64,000 bases of DNA. Origin: Methylibium petroleiphilum PM1. Lineage in GTDB: Bacteria; Pseudomonadota; Gammaproteobacteria; Burkholderiales; Burkholderiaceae_C. This document shows positions 18,367-25,988 of this stretch, one piece after another. Position 1 is the first letter of the stretch; each line of letters opens with the position of its first letter. Where the stretch lies: the NCBI RefSeq assembly GCF_000015725.1, contig NC_008825.1, positions 744,001 through 808,000 of the forward strand, read 5' to 3'. Under the pieces are notes generated by a model. It ran no database searches and was not told the DNA's origin. It worked only from the letters and a program-made list of their open reading frames with translations. The position numbers and the translations under genes were made by a program.

Positions 18367-19695
18367 TCACGAGAGCGTGCGTTCGCCGACCGGTTCGGCA
18401 TGCAACGAAGCGACCGGCTCGACGACGGACAACGTCGTGCCGCCGGCTGCCGCGGCGCGGCCTCGGTGCCGCTCGATCAGCGCATCGAAGGCCTGCTTCA
18501 GGTCGGCGGTCTTGCTTCGGTACGAGAAGCGGCGGTCGATGTGAGATCGCCCGGCTTCGCCGATGCGGCGCGCGAGTCCCGGGTCGACGAGAAGCTGGTG
18601 AATGGCTTCGGCAAAGGCGTCGGCCTGCGCGGCGACAAGCAGGTGCTGTCCGTGCTGAAGATCGAGGCCTTCCGCGCCGACGGGCGTGGCCACGACCGGG
18701 CAGCTGCGTGCCAGGGCTTCCAGCACCTTGATCTTGACGCCACCCCCAAAGCGATACGGCGTGAGCGAGACGGCCGCGTTGTCGAAGAATGCGTCGATGT
18801 CATCGACGAACCCCATCATGCGGATGCCTTGCGCCTCCAGCGCCGGAGACGGGGCAGGGCAGGCGGGCCCTGCGATCCGCAGTTCGACCGTAGGGTGGCG
18901 GGCGCGGACCTGGGGCCAGATGTCTTCCAGCAGCCAGCGCAGGCCGTCGATGTTGGGCGGATGGAAGAAGTTGCCTACCATCGCGACGTACTGGCCGGCG
19001 CCGCGCTCGACCGACGGTGGAATCTCGGTCGCTACCGGGCTCACGTGGCACGGCACGTCGGGCAGGTAGGCCCGCAGCACGCCCGCATCGGTGTCGCTGA
19101 TCGCAAGCAGCAGATCCGCCTGGCCGTAGTGCTTCAGCTCGTAGCGAGACCATGCCAGCCAGTTCAGTGCCTTGATCAGGCGCTTCAGCGTGCCTTGGGT
19201 CTTTCTCCACTCCCTGTAAAGAGACACGGCGCAGACATCTTGCGTGTCGACGATGGCGGGTACGCCCGCCGCCGCGCCCACGAACTGGGCGACCTGCGGA
19301 AACTGGAACAGAACGGCCGCGGCGTGAGAGCGGACGATCGTGTCGCGAATGGCCGATTCCATGGCGGCGGACCAGGGCGCGGCCATGGGTCGACCGCCGA
19401 GAAGCTGGCGCAGGCGCCCGCGCCAGCGCGGTTTGCCGGCCGGCATCGGAACCGTCGTCACGCTCGCGCAGAACTCGGCAAGCGCTCGCTTGCCGGCCTC
19501 GACGTCGTTGGCCGTGGTATCGAAGGAGACCCAATGGATGTCGTAGTGCTGTGCCAGGTGGCGCAGCATGCGAAAGCACAGTACGCCGCCACCGATGCCG
19601 CACCGCAGGTGGTAGACCCACGGCGCGACGACGACCAGGGAAGGGCGCTTCGATGACGGAACGGACGCGCGAGGCGCCGGGGTCTCGGCGTTCAC
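18367..19695 (-). CDS. Glycosyltransferase (GT4-like, GT-B fold)
   Basis: GT-B fold glycosyltransferase of 442 residues, related in layout to its downstream neighbour. Visible blocks are LVVVAPWVYHLRCGIGGG near the N terminus, QYVAMVGNFFHPPNIDGLRWL, VELRIAGPAC, and VSLTPYRFGGGVKIKVLEALARSCPVVATPVGAEGL. The GTG at 19695 overlaps the stop of the upstream family 2 enzyme (GTGA), which decides the start. The C-terminal 40 residues are Ala/Gly-rich and variable. Its place between a GT2 and another GT-B enzyme supports a role in repeat-unit assembly. Confidence 0.84.
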   Translation of the reverse strand: MNAETPAPRASVPSSKRPSLVVVAPWVYHLRCGIGGGVLCFRMLRHLAQHYDIHWVSFDTTANDVEAGKRALAEFCASVTTVPMPAGKPRWRGRLRQLLGGRPMAAPWSAAMESAIRDTIVRSHAAAVLFQFPQVAQFVGAAAGVPAIVDTQDVCAVSLYREWRKTQGTLKRLIKALNWLAWSRYELKHYGQADLLLAISDTDAGVLRAYLPDVPCHVSPVATEIPPSVERGAGQYVAMVGNFFHPPNIDGLRWLLEDIWPQVRARHPTVELRIAGPACPAPSPALEAQGIRMMGFVDDIDAFFDNAAVSLTPYRFGGGVKIKVLEALARSCPVVATPVGAEGLDLQHGQHLLVAAQADAFAEAIHQLLVDPGLARRIGEAGRSHIDRRFSYRSKTADLKQAFDALIERHRGRAAAAGGTTLSVVEPVASLHAEPVGERTLS

Positions 19696-20801
19696 CGCAC
19701 CACACCCAGCTGCCGCAGCGACTGCATCAGCAGCTTCGGCCGCGTGCCGGGCGCAAAGCGCCACAGCACCAGCCGGCGCGCCAGCGGTGCCGGTGCCACC
19801 AGCACGAGCATCGTCCACAGCGCGATCGCTGCGCGCGCCTGCAGACGCATGCCCTGCGGCCGGCCCCAGCTGCGCAAGAGGTCGCCCAGCAGGTTGAGCC
19901 GGTTGTCGCGCGGCAGCGGGTGCGATGCCGGCGCCAGCCGGTACGAGGCCACGCGGTAGGGCAGCAGCGTGAGGCTGTAGCGCACCGCGTCGTCCGGCAC
20001 CTGGATGCCGACGCGCGCCGCCGTGCGCTGTGCATAGGCAAACAGCTGCGTGGCCCGCGTCACCTCGCGGCCGAAGCGCAGGGTGTCGAGTTCGCTGAAG
20101 GCGCCGTCGTTCTGGCCGTGGATGCGGTAGCTCACCAGCGGCTTGGGCACGGTGATCACGTCGCCCAGGTAGGGCGCGGCGGCGATGCAGCAGGAGTCGG
20201 CGGCGCGGCCGCCCGCGTGGTCGAGCGGGAAAATCTTCTGAAGGAACTCGCGGCTGTACACGTTGCCCGAACCCGGCGGGGTGGGGTAGGCACTGGTGGT
20301 CATGACCCAGCGGCGCGCTTCCTCCGGCGTGGGCACCATGTGGTATTGCGGCAGCACGCTGCCCAGCGGTCGCAGCGCGGCGTCCACGCTGCGCATCTGG
20401 AACTGCACCTTGCTGAGGCCCGGCCGCCACACGGCAGCGGCTTCGCGCACCACGCTCGGGTCCAGCACGTCGTCGGAGTCGAGGAAGATCACCACGTTGC
20501 CGCGGCATGCCGCGAAGCCGGTGTTGCACGCGCCCACTTGGCCTTGGTTGTCTTGGTGGAGCGCGGTGATGCGCTGGCCGTAGCGGGCCATCACCTCGCG
20601 CGAGCCGTCGGTGGAACCGTCGTCGACGACGATCACCTCCACGTGCGGCCAGTCGAGCGCGAGCGCGCTGTCGATGGCGTCACCGATGAAGCGCGCGTAG
20701 TTGTAGTTGGGGATGACCACCGAGACGCGGATCTCGTCGCCCGTGCGGGCCGGCGCCACCACGCCGCCGTCGGCGCCTGGGGATCGAAGCGCTTGCAACA
20801 C
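19692..20801 (-). CDS. Glycosyltransferase family 2
   Basis: Family 2 glycosyltransferase of 369 residues. IRVSVVIPNYNYARFIGDAIDS, VIVVDDGSTDGS and VVIFLDSDDVLDPSV (DxD-type metal site) define the GT-A domain. PGSGNVYSREFLQKIFPLD lies in the acceptor region. It resembles the enzyme at 9014-10063 motif by motif, including the FNYAR/YNYAR and VVIFLD phrases, suggesting paralogy inside the cluster. The start is set at the GTG at 20801, which has GGAG six bases upstream; a TTG three bases further in is an alternative. The gene is 14 bp after epsG. Confidence 0.85.
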   Translation of the reverse strand: MLQALRSPGADGGVVAPARTGDEIRVSVVIPNYNYARFIGDAIDSALALDWPHVEVIVVDDGSTDGSREVMARYGQRITALHQDNQGQVGACNTGFAACRGNVVIFLDSDDVLDPSVVREAAAVWRPGLSKVQFQMRSVDAALRPLGSVLPQYHMVPTPEEARRWVMTTSAYPTPPGSGNVYSREFLQKIFPLDHAGGRAADSCCIAAAPYLGDVITVPKPLVSYRIHGQNDGAFSELDTLRFGREVTRATQLFAYAQRTAARVGIQVPDDAVRYSLTLLPYRVASYRLAPASHPLPRDNRLNLLGDLLRSWGRPQGMRLQARAAIALWTMLVLVAPAPLARRLVLWRFAPGTRPKLLMQSLRQLGVVR

Positions 20802-20815
20802 GGCGGCTCCGGAGC

Positions 20816-21763
20816 CTATTGCTCGTTGACGATCACGCCCGCCAGCTGGGCGGGGCCCTTGGCCAGGGCGTTGATCAGCGTCTGCATGCTCTTCATGCGG
20901 CTCTTGCCGCGCCGCCCGATCACCAGGGCGGCACCGCACTTCGCGGCCACCACGCGGGCGTCGGCCCCATGCACCGAAGCCGGCGTGTCGACTACCACGT
21001 GGTCGAACTTGGACAGCAGCTCGTGCATCAGCAACCCGAAGGCCGGGCGTTGCACCAGCTCCAGCGGGTTGGGTGGCACCGCGCCCACCGGCAGCACGAA
21101 CAGCGTGGGCAGGTCGGGCACCTGGTGGATCACGTTCTGCCGCGAGCGCCCCGAAAGAATGCTGCTGAGGCCGTTGCTGTTGTCGATGCCGAACAGCTTG
21201 TGCTGGCGCGGCGTGCGCATGTCGGCGTCCACCAGCAGCGCGCGCCCGCCGAGCTGGCTGAAGGCCACCGCCATGTTGGCGGCGACGAAGGTCTTGCCAT
21301 CGCCCACGTCGGGGCTCACCACGGCCAATGCGCGCCGCGCTTCGCTGAGGCTCAGCACGCCCATCATCAGCTGGCTGCGCAGCTCGCGGAAAGCCTCGGC
21401 CTGCTCGCAGAACGGGTTGGCGGCGACCACCAGCTCCGGGTTGCAGTCCGACTTGCCGCTGGGCGCGTAGGGGTAGTGGAACTGCTGCGACAGTGCCCAC
21501 AGCACGTCGTCGTTCGTCACCAGCTTGAGGGCCACCGCGGCTTCGCCGAAGCGCAGGCCATGCTTGCGCTGGTAGGCGAGGATCTTCTCGATCTGCGCGT
21601 CGGTCAGCCGCTTGGCCTCACGGATGATGTCGCCGATGGAGCGGTCGTGCAGGTCGCTCACATCCTCGGTGCCCTCGGGGGAAGACAACGAGGGGTTGTC
21701 GGTGTCGGCCGCTCCGGCCGAGGAGCCGAGCGGCTGGTGGGCGATGACGGGTTCGCGTCTCAT
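20816..21763 (-). CDS. epsG: EpsG-type chain-length determinant kinase
   Basis: Cytoplasmic ATPase of 315 residues, the kinase half of the EpsF/EpsG chain-length pair. The Walker A motif SPDVGDGKT (residues 150-158, Lys157) and the Walker A' motif ALLVDADMRTP (about 175-185) are those of bacterial tyrosine kinases, with HVVVDTPAS as the Walker B-like block. Residues 40-100 (RSIGDIIREAKRLTDAQIEKI onward) resemble the small N-terminal domain of type II secretion ATPases. The protein ends at VIVNEQ without the C-terminal tyrosine cluster of Wzc-type kinases. The ATG overlaps the epsF stop by 4 bp. Confidence 0.88.
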   Translation of the reverse strand: MRREPVIAHQPLGSSAGAADTDNPSLSSPEGTEDVSDLHDRSIGDIIREAKRLTDAQIEKILAYQRKHGLRFGEAAVALKLVTNDDVLWALSQQFHYPYAPSGKSDCNPELVVAANPFCEQAEAFRELRSQLMMGVLSLSEARRALAVVSPDVGDGKTFVAANMAVAFSQLGGRALLVDADMRTPRQHKLFGIDNSNGLSSILSGRSRQNVIHQVPDLPTLFVLPVGAVPPNPLELVQRPAFGLLMHELLSKFDHVVVDTPASVHGADARVVAAKCGAALVIGRRGKSRMKSMQTLINALAKGPAQLAGVIVNEQ

Positions 21764-23196
21764 GATCGGGCGGGGCCAGCGAGCCCTCTTACGACGCGCG
21801 CCTTGGTCAGCTTCAGCCGCGAGCCGCCATGGGCGTCCTGCCGGCTGGTCTTGGGCAGCACGATCAGCAGCGGCTGCCGCAGGCCGCTGACCACGTCTTC
21901 GATGGTGCGCATGCGTCGGTCCAGCAGTTCGCGTGCCAGCATCAGGCCGATGCCGAGCAGTGAGCCCAGCACCAGCGCCACCGCAGTGTTCAGCAGCAGG
22001 CGAGGGGACGAGGGGAACGCCGGCGCGGTGGCCTGCTTGAGCACCGACACGTTGGTCTGGGTGTTCTGGCTTTCCATGCTGGTCTGGTTCACGCGGGTCA
22101 GCACGGCGTCGTAGGTGCGTTGGGCGTTCTCCACGTCCCGCTGCAGCACGGCGGCTTCGTCGCGCAGGTCCTTCAGCTTCAGCAGCTTGGCGCGCTGTTG
22201 CTGGATCTCGGCATTGAGCTGGGCCAGGCGGCCCTCGTTCACGGTGTTGTTCACATTCAGGCTCCCGGTCACGCGTGTCGTCTGCGCCTGGATGCGCTTG
22301 TGCAGCTCCTCGATGTTGGCGCGCAGCTCCACGACCTGCGGGTTGTTCTCGCCCAGGCGTTCGTTCAGTTCGGTCAGCTTGGCCTGTTGGCGCGACAGGT
22401 CGGCGGTCAGGGCGCTGACCACCGGGTTGTTCAGCACTTCCTGCATGCGGTCGTTGTTGCCGCTCGACTGATCCTGCCGTCCGCGCGATTCGGCGGCCAG
22501 ACCCTGCAGCACGACCAGTTGCGTGGTCAGCTCGTTGAGGCGGGCGTTCTCGACGTCCAGGCGCTCGTCCGTGGCGATGATGCCCTTCTGCTGCTGGTAG
22601 GCGGACAGCTTGGCCTGCGCCTGTTCCAGCGCTTCGCGGGTGTGCTTGGAGCGGTCGTCGAAGAAGGCGTTGTACTGCTTGGCCGGCTCCACCTTCAGGT
22701 CGAGCGTGGTGTCTATATAGGCCTGCATGAAGGCGTTCGCAACAGCTGCAGAGAACTTGGGGTCGGGCGACGAATAGGCCAGCGTGATGACGTTGGATTC
22801 CCGCGCGGGCAGGATGTCGAGCTTCTTCTGGATCAGCGCCGCCAGCCACGATTCGAAGTCGCCCTGGCCGCCAGTGGAAGCCCGCCATTGCTCGCGCAGC
22901 TCGACGCTCTCGTTGAGCTTCAGGCCGGGGCTGCGCAGTGCACGCAACGCCACCCGTTCGCTGCGCACCACGTCGAGCTGGGTGGCCATGAAGCCCAGCG
23001 GCACGATGCCGCCGGCGGCAGCGGTGTTGCCGCCCAGGTCGGGCAGCTTCACGTCGATCAGCACCGAAGCGGTCGACGTGTACTGCTTCGGCAGCGACAG
23101 GCTGACCGCGATGACGACCGCCAGCACGACGGCGAGAACGGCGAAGCCCGAGACCCAGCGGGCCCGGACGATGGTGAAGAATTGGCTGAAGGTCAT
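21760..23196 (-). CDS. epsF: EpsF-type chain-length determinant (Wzz domain)
   Basis: Polysaccharide co-polymerase of 478 residues. A Wzz domain starts at the N terminus with a membrane segment at about residues 14-34, then YTSTASVLIDVKLPD. A long periplasmic coiled-coil region (about 170-385, rich in Gln, Glu and Leu) follows. The second membrane segment near 405-425 is preceded by the proline-rich ATAPAFPSSPR motif typical of the family. It regulates EPS chain length together with the kinase EpsG, encoded immediately downstream with a 4-bp overlap. Leucine/glutamine repeats in the coiled coil are normal for the family. Confidence 0.9.
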   Translation of the reverse strand: MTFSQFFTIVRARWVSGFAVLAVVLAVVIAVSLSLPKQYTSTASVLIDVKLPDLGGNTAAAGGIVPLGFMATQLDVVRSERVALRALRSPGLKLNESVELREQWRASTGGQGDFESWLAALIQKKLDILPARESNVITLAYSSPDPKFSAAVANAFMQAYIDTTLDLKVEPAKQYNAFFDDRSKHTREALEQAQAKLSAYQQQKGIIATDERLDVENARLNELTTQLVVLQGLAAESRGRQDQSSGNNDRMQEVLNNPVVSALTADLSRQQAKLTELNERLGENNPQVVELRANIEELHKRIQAQTTRVTGSLNVNNTVNEGRLAQLNAEIQQQRAKLLKLKDLRDEAAVLQRDVENAQRTYDAVLTRVNQTSMESQNTQTNVSVLKQATAPAFPSSPRLLLNTAVALVLGSLLGIGLMLARELLDRRMRTIEDVVSGLRQPLLIVLPKTSRQDAHGGSRLKLTKARVVRGLAGPARS

Positions 23197-23226
23197 GGCA
23201 ATGAGGTCTTCTGGACAGGCACGCGC

Positions 23227-24219
23227 TCAGCGCAGGCCCTGGATGCCCTTGCTGCGCGCCTCGGCCTCGAGCTCGGCCTTGCCGTTGCCGGTGGCGACCG
23301 GCGGTGCCAGGGTCGCGGAGGCCGGGCCGGCAGCAGCCCCTGCTGCAGCCTCTCCCGGCGCAGCCTGCGCGAACTTGCCGAGGTACTTGACCGGCGTCGT
23401 GCCGCGCATGGCTTTCAGTTCGGTGTCCACCTTCTGCTGCTTGCGCTCGTTCAACAGGAACTGCTCGATGGGCAGCCGCGCTTCTTCCAGCTTGCGCGGT
23501 GCGGGCGTGCTGCTGGTCAACACCAGCACGCGCAGCCCCGGCGGCTGCGGCAGGAACTCCACCTGCCCTTCACTCATGCCGGCCAGCCGGTCGAGCACGG
23601 GCAGGGCCCAGTCTTCCGCCGGCTTGGTGGCGGAGGCCAGCGTGTAGTTCAGACCGCCGGCGTTCAGCTCCGCCAGCATGGCGGGCACCGTGCGGGCCGC
23701 CGCGAGCTTGGCCTGCAAGGCGGGCAGCCGCTCGCTCGGTGCCACGATGCCGAGCTCCTGCACCGAATAGATGCGGCGTGTCTTGAAGAGTGCGGGCCGC
23801 TCTTCATAGAAGCGCTCGATTTCCTGCGCGGTGGGCTTGGCGGCGGTTTCGGCCAGGCGATCGATGTAGGCGCGCGCCAGCACCTCGCGGCGCGCGAAAT
23901 CCAGTGCCTGCACCACCTGGGGTTCGCGGTCGATCTTGGCTTCGTTGGCCTTCTGCACCGCGAGTTCGAGTTGAACCAGCCGCTCGAGTGCCGCGCGGCT
24001 GGCGGCCTCCACCTGTTCGGGGCGCAGGTCGGGCTGTCGCTGCAGCACGAGGTTCACCTGATGGATCGAAACCTCGCCCTGACCCACCTGCGCCGCCACT
24101 TGCGATGTGCTGGTGTCGGCGCGGCGCTCTCCGCACGCGATCAGCGCGAGTGCGCAGCAGGCCGGGACGAGGGCCGTCATGAGGCGAGTGGGCTTGGGCA
24201 GTGGACTGGAGTGATTCAT
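23227..24219 (-). CDS. epsD: EpsD-type peptidyl-prolyl isomerase lipoprotein
   Basis: Predicted lipoprotein of 330 residues with signal sequence and lipobox LALIACGER, followed by a SurA/parvulin-like chaperone layout. An N-terminal helical domain (VNLVLQRQPDLRPEQVEAASRAAL) leads to an isomerase-like domain with FYEERPALFKTRRIYSVQEL. It matches EpsD proteins of PEP-CTERM EPS loci, which are thought to assist folding of envelope parts of the exporter. The ATG at 24219 is preferred; a TTG directly before it is possible and neither has a clear ribosome site. It is the first gene of the minus-strand EPS run, 30 bp before epsF. The Gly/Ala-rich C terminus is of low complexity. Confidence 0.88.
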   Translation of the reverse strand: MNHSSPLPKPTRLMTALVPACCALALIACGERRADTSTSQVAAQVGQGEVSIHQVNLVLQRQPDLRPEQVEAASRAALERLVQLELAVQKANEAKIDREPQVVQALDFARREVLARAYIDRLAETAAKPTAQEIERFYEERPALFKTRRIYSVQELGIVAPSERLPALQAKLAAARTVPAMLAELNAGGLNYTLASATKPAEDWALPVLDRLAGMSEGQVEFLPQPPGLRVLVLTSSTPAPRKLEEARLPIEQFLLNERKQQKVDTELKAMRGTTPVKYLGKFAQAAPGEAAAGAAAGPASATLAPPVATGNGKAELEAEARSKGIQGLR

Positions 24220-24289
24220 CAAGAGGGGGCTGCGGGGAATACCCTAACCATAGCAAGACTAGTGCGCGGCGATGACGAAAGCACCCACA

Positions 24290-24307
24290 ACAGCCGTGTG
24301 CGGCTGT
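24290..24307. repeat. Short perfect palindrome upstream of epsD
   Basis: ACAGCCG-TGTG-CGGCTGT is a perfect 7-bp inverted repeat about 70 bp upstream of epsD, between it and the terminator of the PEP-CTERM gene. It may be an operator or an RNA hairpin; nothing in the sequence distinguishes these. Confidence 0.35.
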
Positions 24308-24357
24308 ATCGGCTCCTGCATCGAGCGGGGGCAGCCATCGTCATTCAGACGACGATC

Positions 24358-24391
24358 CGAAAAAGACAAAGGCGCCCCGAAGGGCGCCTTT
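24358..24391 (-). terminator. Intrinsic terminator after the PEP-CTERM gene
   Basis: Read on the minus strand, AAAGGCGCCC and GGGCGCCTTT form a perfect 10-bp stem around a TTCG tetraloop, followed by the T-rich tail GTCTTTTTCGG. It lies 25 bp after the stop of the PEP-CTERM gene and is the clearest rho-independent terminator in the window. It separates that gene from the epsD operon. Confidence 0.85.
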
Positions 24392-24416
24392 GCGTCGCCG
24401 TCGATCGCGACGCGGA

Positions 24417-24890
24417 TCAGACGGGTTGCTGCGACTTCTTGCGACGCAGCGCCAGTCCTAGAGCCCCCACGCTCAGCAGGGCGAGCCCCAGCGCAGCGGG
24501 TTCTGGCACCGCCGTAGCCGACGAGTGCAGCGTATAGCTGCCCTTGGGCAGGAACCCGCCGAGCACGCCGTAGTAGTAGCTGCCGGTGGACAGGTTGGCG
24601 AAGCTCCGGGTGGTGGTTGCGCCTTGCGGACCGGCGAGGAAGAAGCTGCCGATCAGGCTGTTGTCGACCGCATCGAACAAGCCCAGGCCCAGCAGGCCAT
24701 TGCTCTTCGTGATCTCAAGCGTGGTGCGCAGGCTCGAAGGCGAGGTGAGCTGGAAGTTGAACACGTCGGCAACCACGAACTGCTTGCCGGAGTTGTAGGT
24801 GAACGAGCCTTCGTCGTAGTTGCCCACGAAGGCATTGGCGTGCAGGGCAACGGCGGCCAAGGCGGCCACTAGCAGGCGCTTCAAACTCAT
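24417..24890 (-). CDS. Small PEP-CTERM sorting-domain protein
   Basis: Secreted protein of 157 residues with a signal peptide (residues 1-20, cut after HANA) and a C-terminal PEP-CTERM signal: VPEP at 128-131, a hydrophobic helix at 132-148 and the basic cluster RRKK at 149-152. The body is small and beta-rich, with ADVFNFQL and a GSYYYGVLGG strand near the end. This layout resembles the FxDxF group of PEP-CTERM proteins. The ATG at 24890 has GAGGAG upstream. It is predicted to be exported, processed by XrtB (2803-3759) and delivered to the cell surface or EPS matrix. A strong terminator follows, so it is transcribed as a single gene divergent from the sugar transferase. Confidence 0.88.
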   Translation of the reverse strand: MSLKRLLVAALAAVALHANAFVGNYDEGSFTYNSGKQFVVADVFNFQLTSPSSLRTTLEITKSNGLLGLGLFDAVDNSLIGSFFLAGPQGATTTRSFANLSTGSYYYGVLGGFLPKGSYTLHSSATAVPEPAALGLALLSVGALGLALRRKKSQQPV

Positions 24891-25043
24891 GTACGACTCC
24901 TCAGACTGAACGTCGATTGCCCGACGCGACACCACAAGTGTCCTCGATGAAATCCAACTCGGTGCGTTCGATTGCTGCAGTGTGTCAAAAAATGTAGTTT
25001 TTAGGGAAATTCCGCCTCTTGCTCGGAACGGCCAAGCTTCGAG

Positions 25044-25059
25044 ACGTCGACATCGACGT
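25044..25059. promoter_or_regulatory. Palindrome, candidate activator site
   Basis: ACGTCGA-CA-TCGACGT is a perfect 7-2-7 palindrome about 110 bp upstream of the sigma-54 promoter at 25168-25183, the usual distance for an enhancer-binding protein. No regulator gene is in the window, so the binding factor is unknown. Confidence 0.4.
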
Positions 25060-25112
25060 GAGTACGAAGTTTGGGGTTTCGTCGTGTTTCACATTGATGG
25101 TAAATCAGGCGC

Positions 25113-25125
25113 TTCGACTGTCGAA
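25113..25125. promoter_or_regulatory. Second palindrome, candidate activator site
   Basis: TTCGAC-T-GTCGAA is a perfect 6-1-6 palindrome about 43 bp upstream of the -24 element. It shares the TCGAC core with the palindrome at 25044-25059, so both may bind the same dimeric factor. Confidence 0.35.
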
Positions 25126-25167
25126 CGTCGCCGGATCCGTAAGCCGGTGTAACTCCCAATTCTTTTT

Positions 25168-25183
25168 TGGCAAGAATCTTGCA
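25168..25183 (+). promoter_or_regulatory. Sigma-54 (-24/-12) promoter for the sugar transferase
   Basis: TGGCAAGAATCTTGCA fits the RpoN consensus (TGGCAC-N5-TTGCA) with one change, and the invariant GG and GC are exactly 12 bases apart. Transcription would begin near 25195, about 30 bp before the ATG at 25226, leaving room for the GGAG ribosome site at 25215-25218. Two palindromes upstream could bind the required activator. PEP-CTERM EPS loci often encode the sigma-54 activator PrsR, which fits this placement. Confidence 0.7.
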
Positions 25184-25225
25184 CTGCAGCATTTGCGCCG
25201 CAAAATCGGTCGACGGAGATCCCAC

Positions 25226-25903
25226 ATGACTGCTGCTGCCTACATTCTGAATGCGCTACAGGTGAAGGGCCGGACGGGCGTCCGCCATTCGCTGCTCGAT
25301 GCGTCGAGCACCGTGTTCAATCAAGTGCTCGCGCTCATCATCCTGGTGCTGCTGAGCCCCGTGATGCTGGTCGTCTCGTGGTTGATCTGGCGTCGCGACG
25401 GCGCGCCGATCTTCTTCGGGCACTACCGCGTCGGGCGTGATGGTCGGCTGTTCCGGTGCCTCAAGTTCCGCACCATGTTCGTCAACTCCGAGCAGATGCT
25501 CTCGGACCTGTTGAAGAAGGACCCGCAGGCCCAGGCCGAGTGGGCACGTGATCACAAGCTGTCGAACGATCCTCGCATCACCCCGGTGGGCGATTTCCTC
25601 CGCCGCACCAGCCTCGACGAGCTGCCACAACTGTTCAACGTGCTGCGCGGCGAAATGAGTCTCGTGGGTCCACGTCCCATCACGGTGCCGGAACTCACGC
25701 GCTACGGCCGTGTGCGCTGGCACTACCTCAGCGTGCGGCCCGGCATGACCGGCCTGTGGCAGGTGAGCGGCCGCAACGAGACCACCTACAGCGAGCGGGT
25801 CGCGATGGACCGCTATTACGTGGGCCGCCGCTCGTTCTGGTTGAACGCCTGGATCATCGTGCAGACGGTCGCCGTTGTCGCAACGCGGCGCGGCGCACGG
25901 TGA
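25226..25903 (+). CDS. Undecaprenyl-phosphate sugar phosphotransferase (EpsB/ExoY type)
   Basis: Initiating sugar transferase of the bacterial sugar transferase family, 225 residues, short ExoY-like form with one membrane segment at about residues 33-55. Diagnostic blocks are [42 protein letters not shown] and [15 protein letters not shown]. It transfers a sugar-1-phosphate to undecaprenyl phosphate, the first step of repeat-unit assembly. The ATG at 25226 is chosen because GGAG sits 7 bases before it and it lies just below the sigma-54 promoter; upstream in-frame sequence lacks membrane or family features. The following glycosyltransferase probably shares the transcript. Confidence 0.9.
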   Translation: MTAAAYILNALQVKGRTGVRHSLLDASSTVFNQVLALIILVLLSPVMLVVSWLIWRRDGAPIFFGHYRVGRDGRLFRCLKFRTMFVNSEQMLSDLLKKDPQAQAEWARDHKLSNDPRITPVGDFLRRTSLDELPQLFNVLRGEMSLVGPRPITVPELTRYGRVRWHYLSVRPGMTGLWQVSGRNETTYSERVAMDRYYVGRRSFWLNAWIIVQTVAVVATRRGAR

Positions 25904-25988
25904 GGGTTGCCGACTTGCGTCGCAAGAGGTCGCATTGAGGGGCGCGGATCGCTCAGGAGACGGGCCTGCACCGAGTCGGAGTACGGGT

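Noticed and set aside
24983-24988. Perfect TTGACA on the minus strand upstream of the PEP-CTERM gene
   Set aside because: No acceptable -10 hexamer lies 16-18 bp downstream, and no sigma-54 element was found there, so the promoter of this gene remains unidentified.
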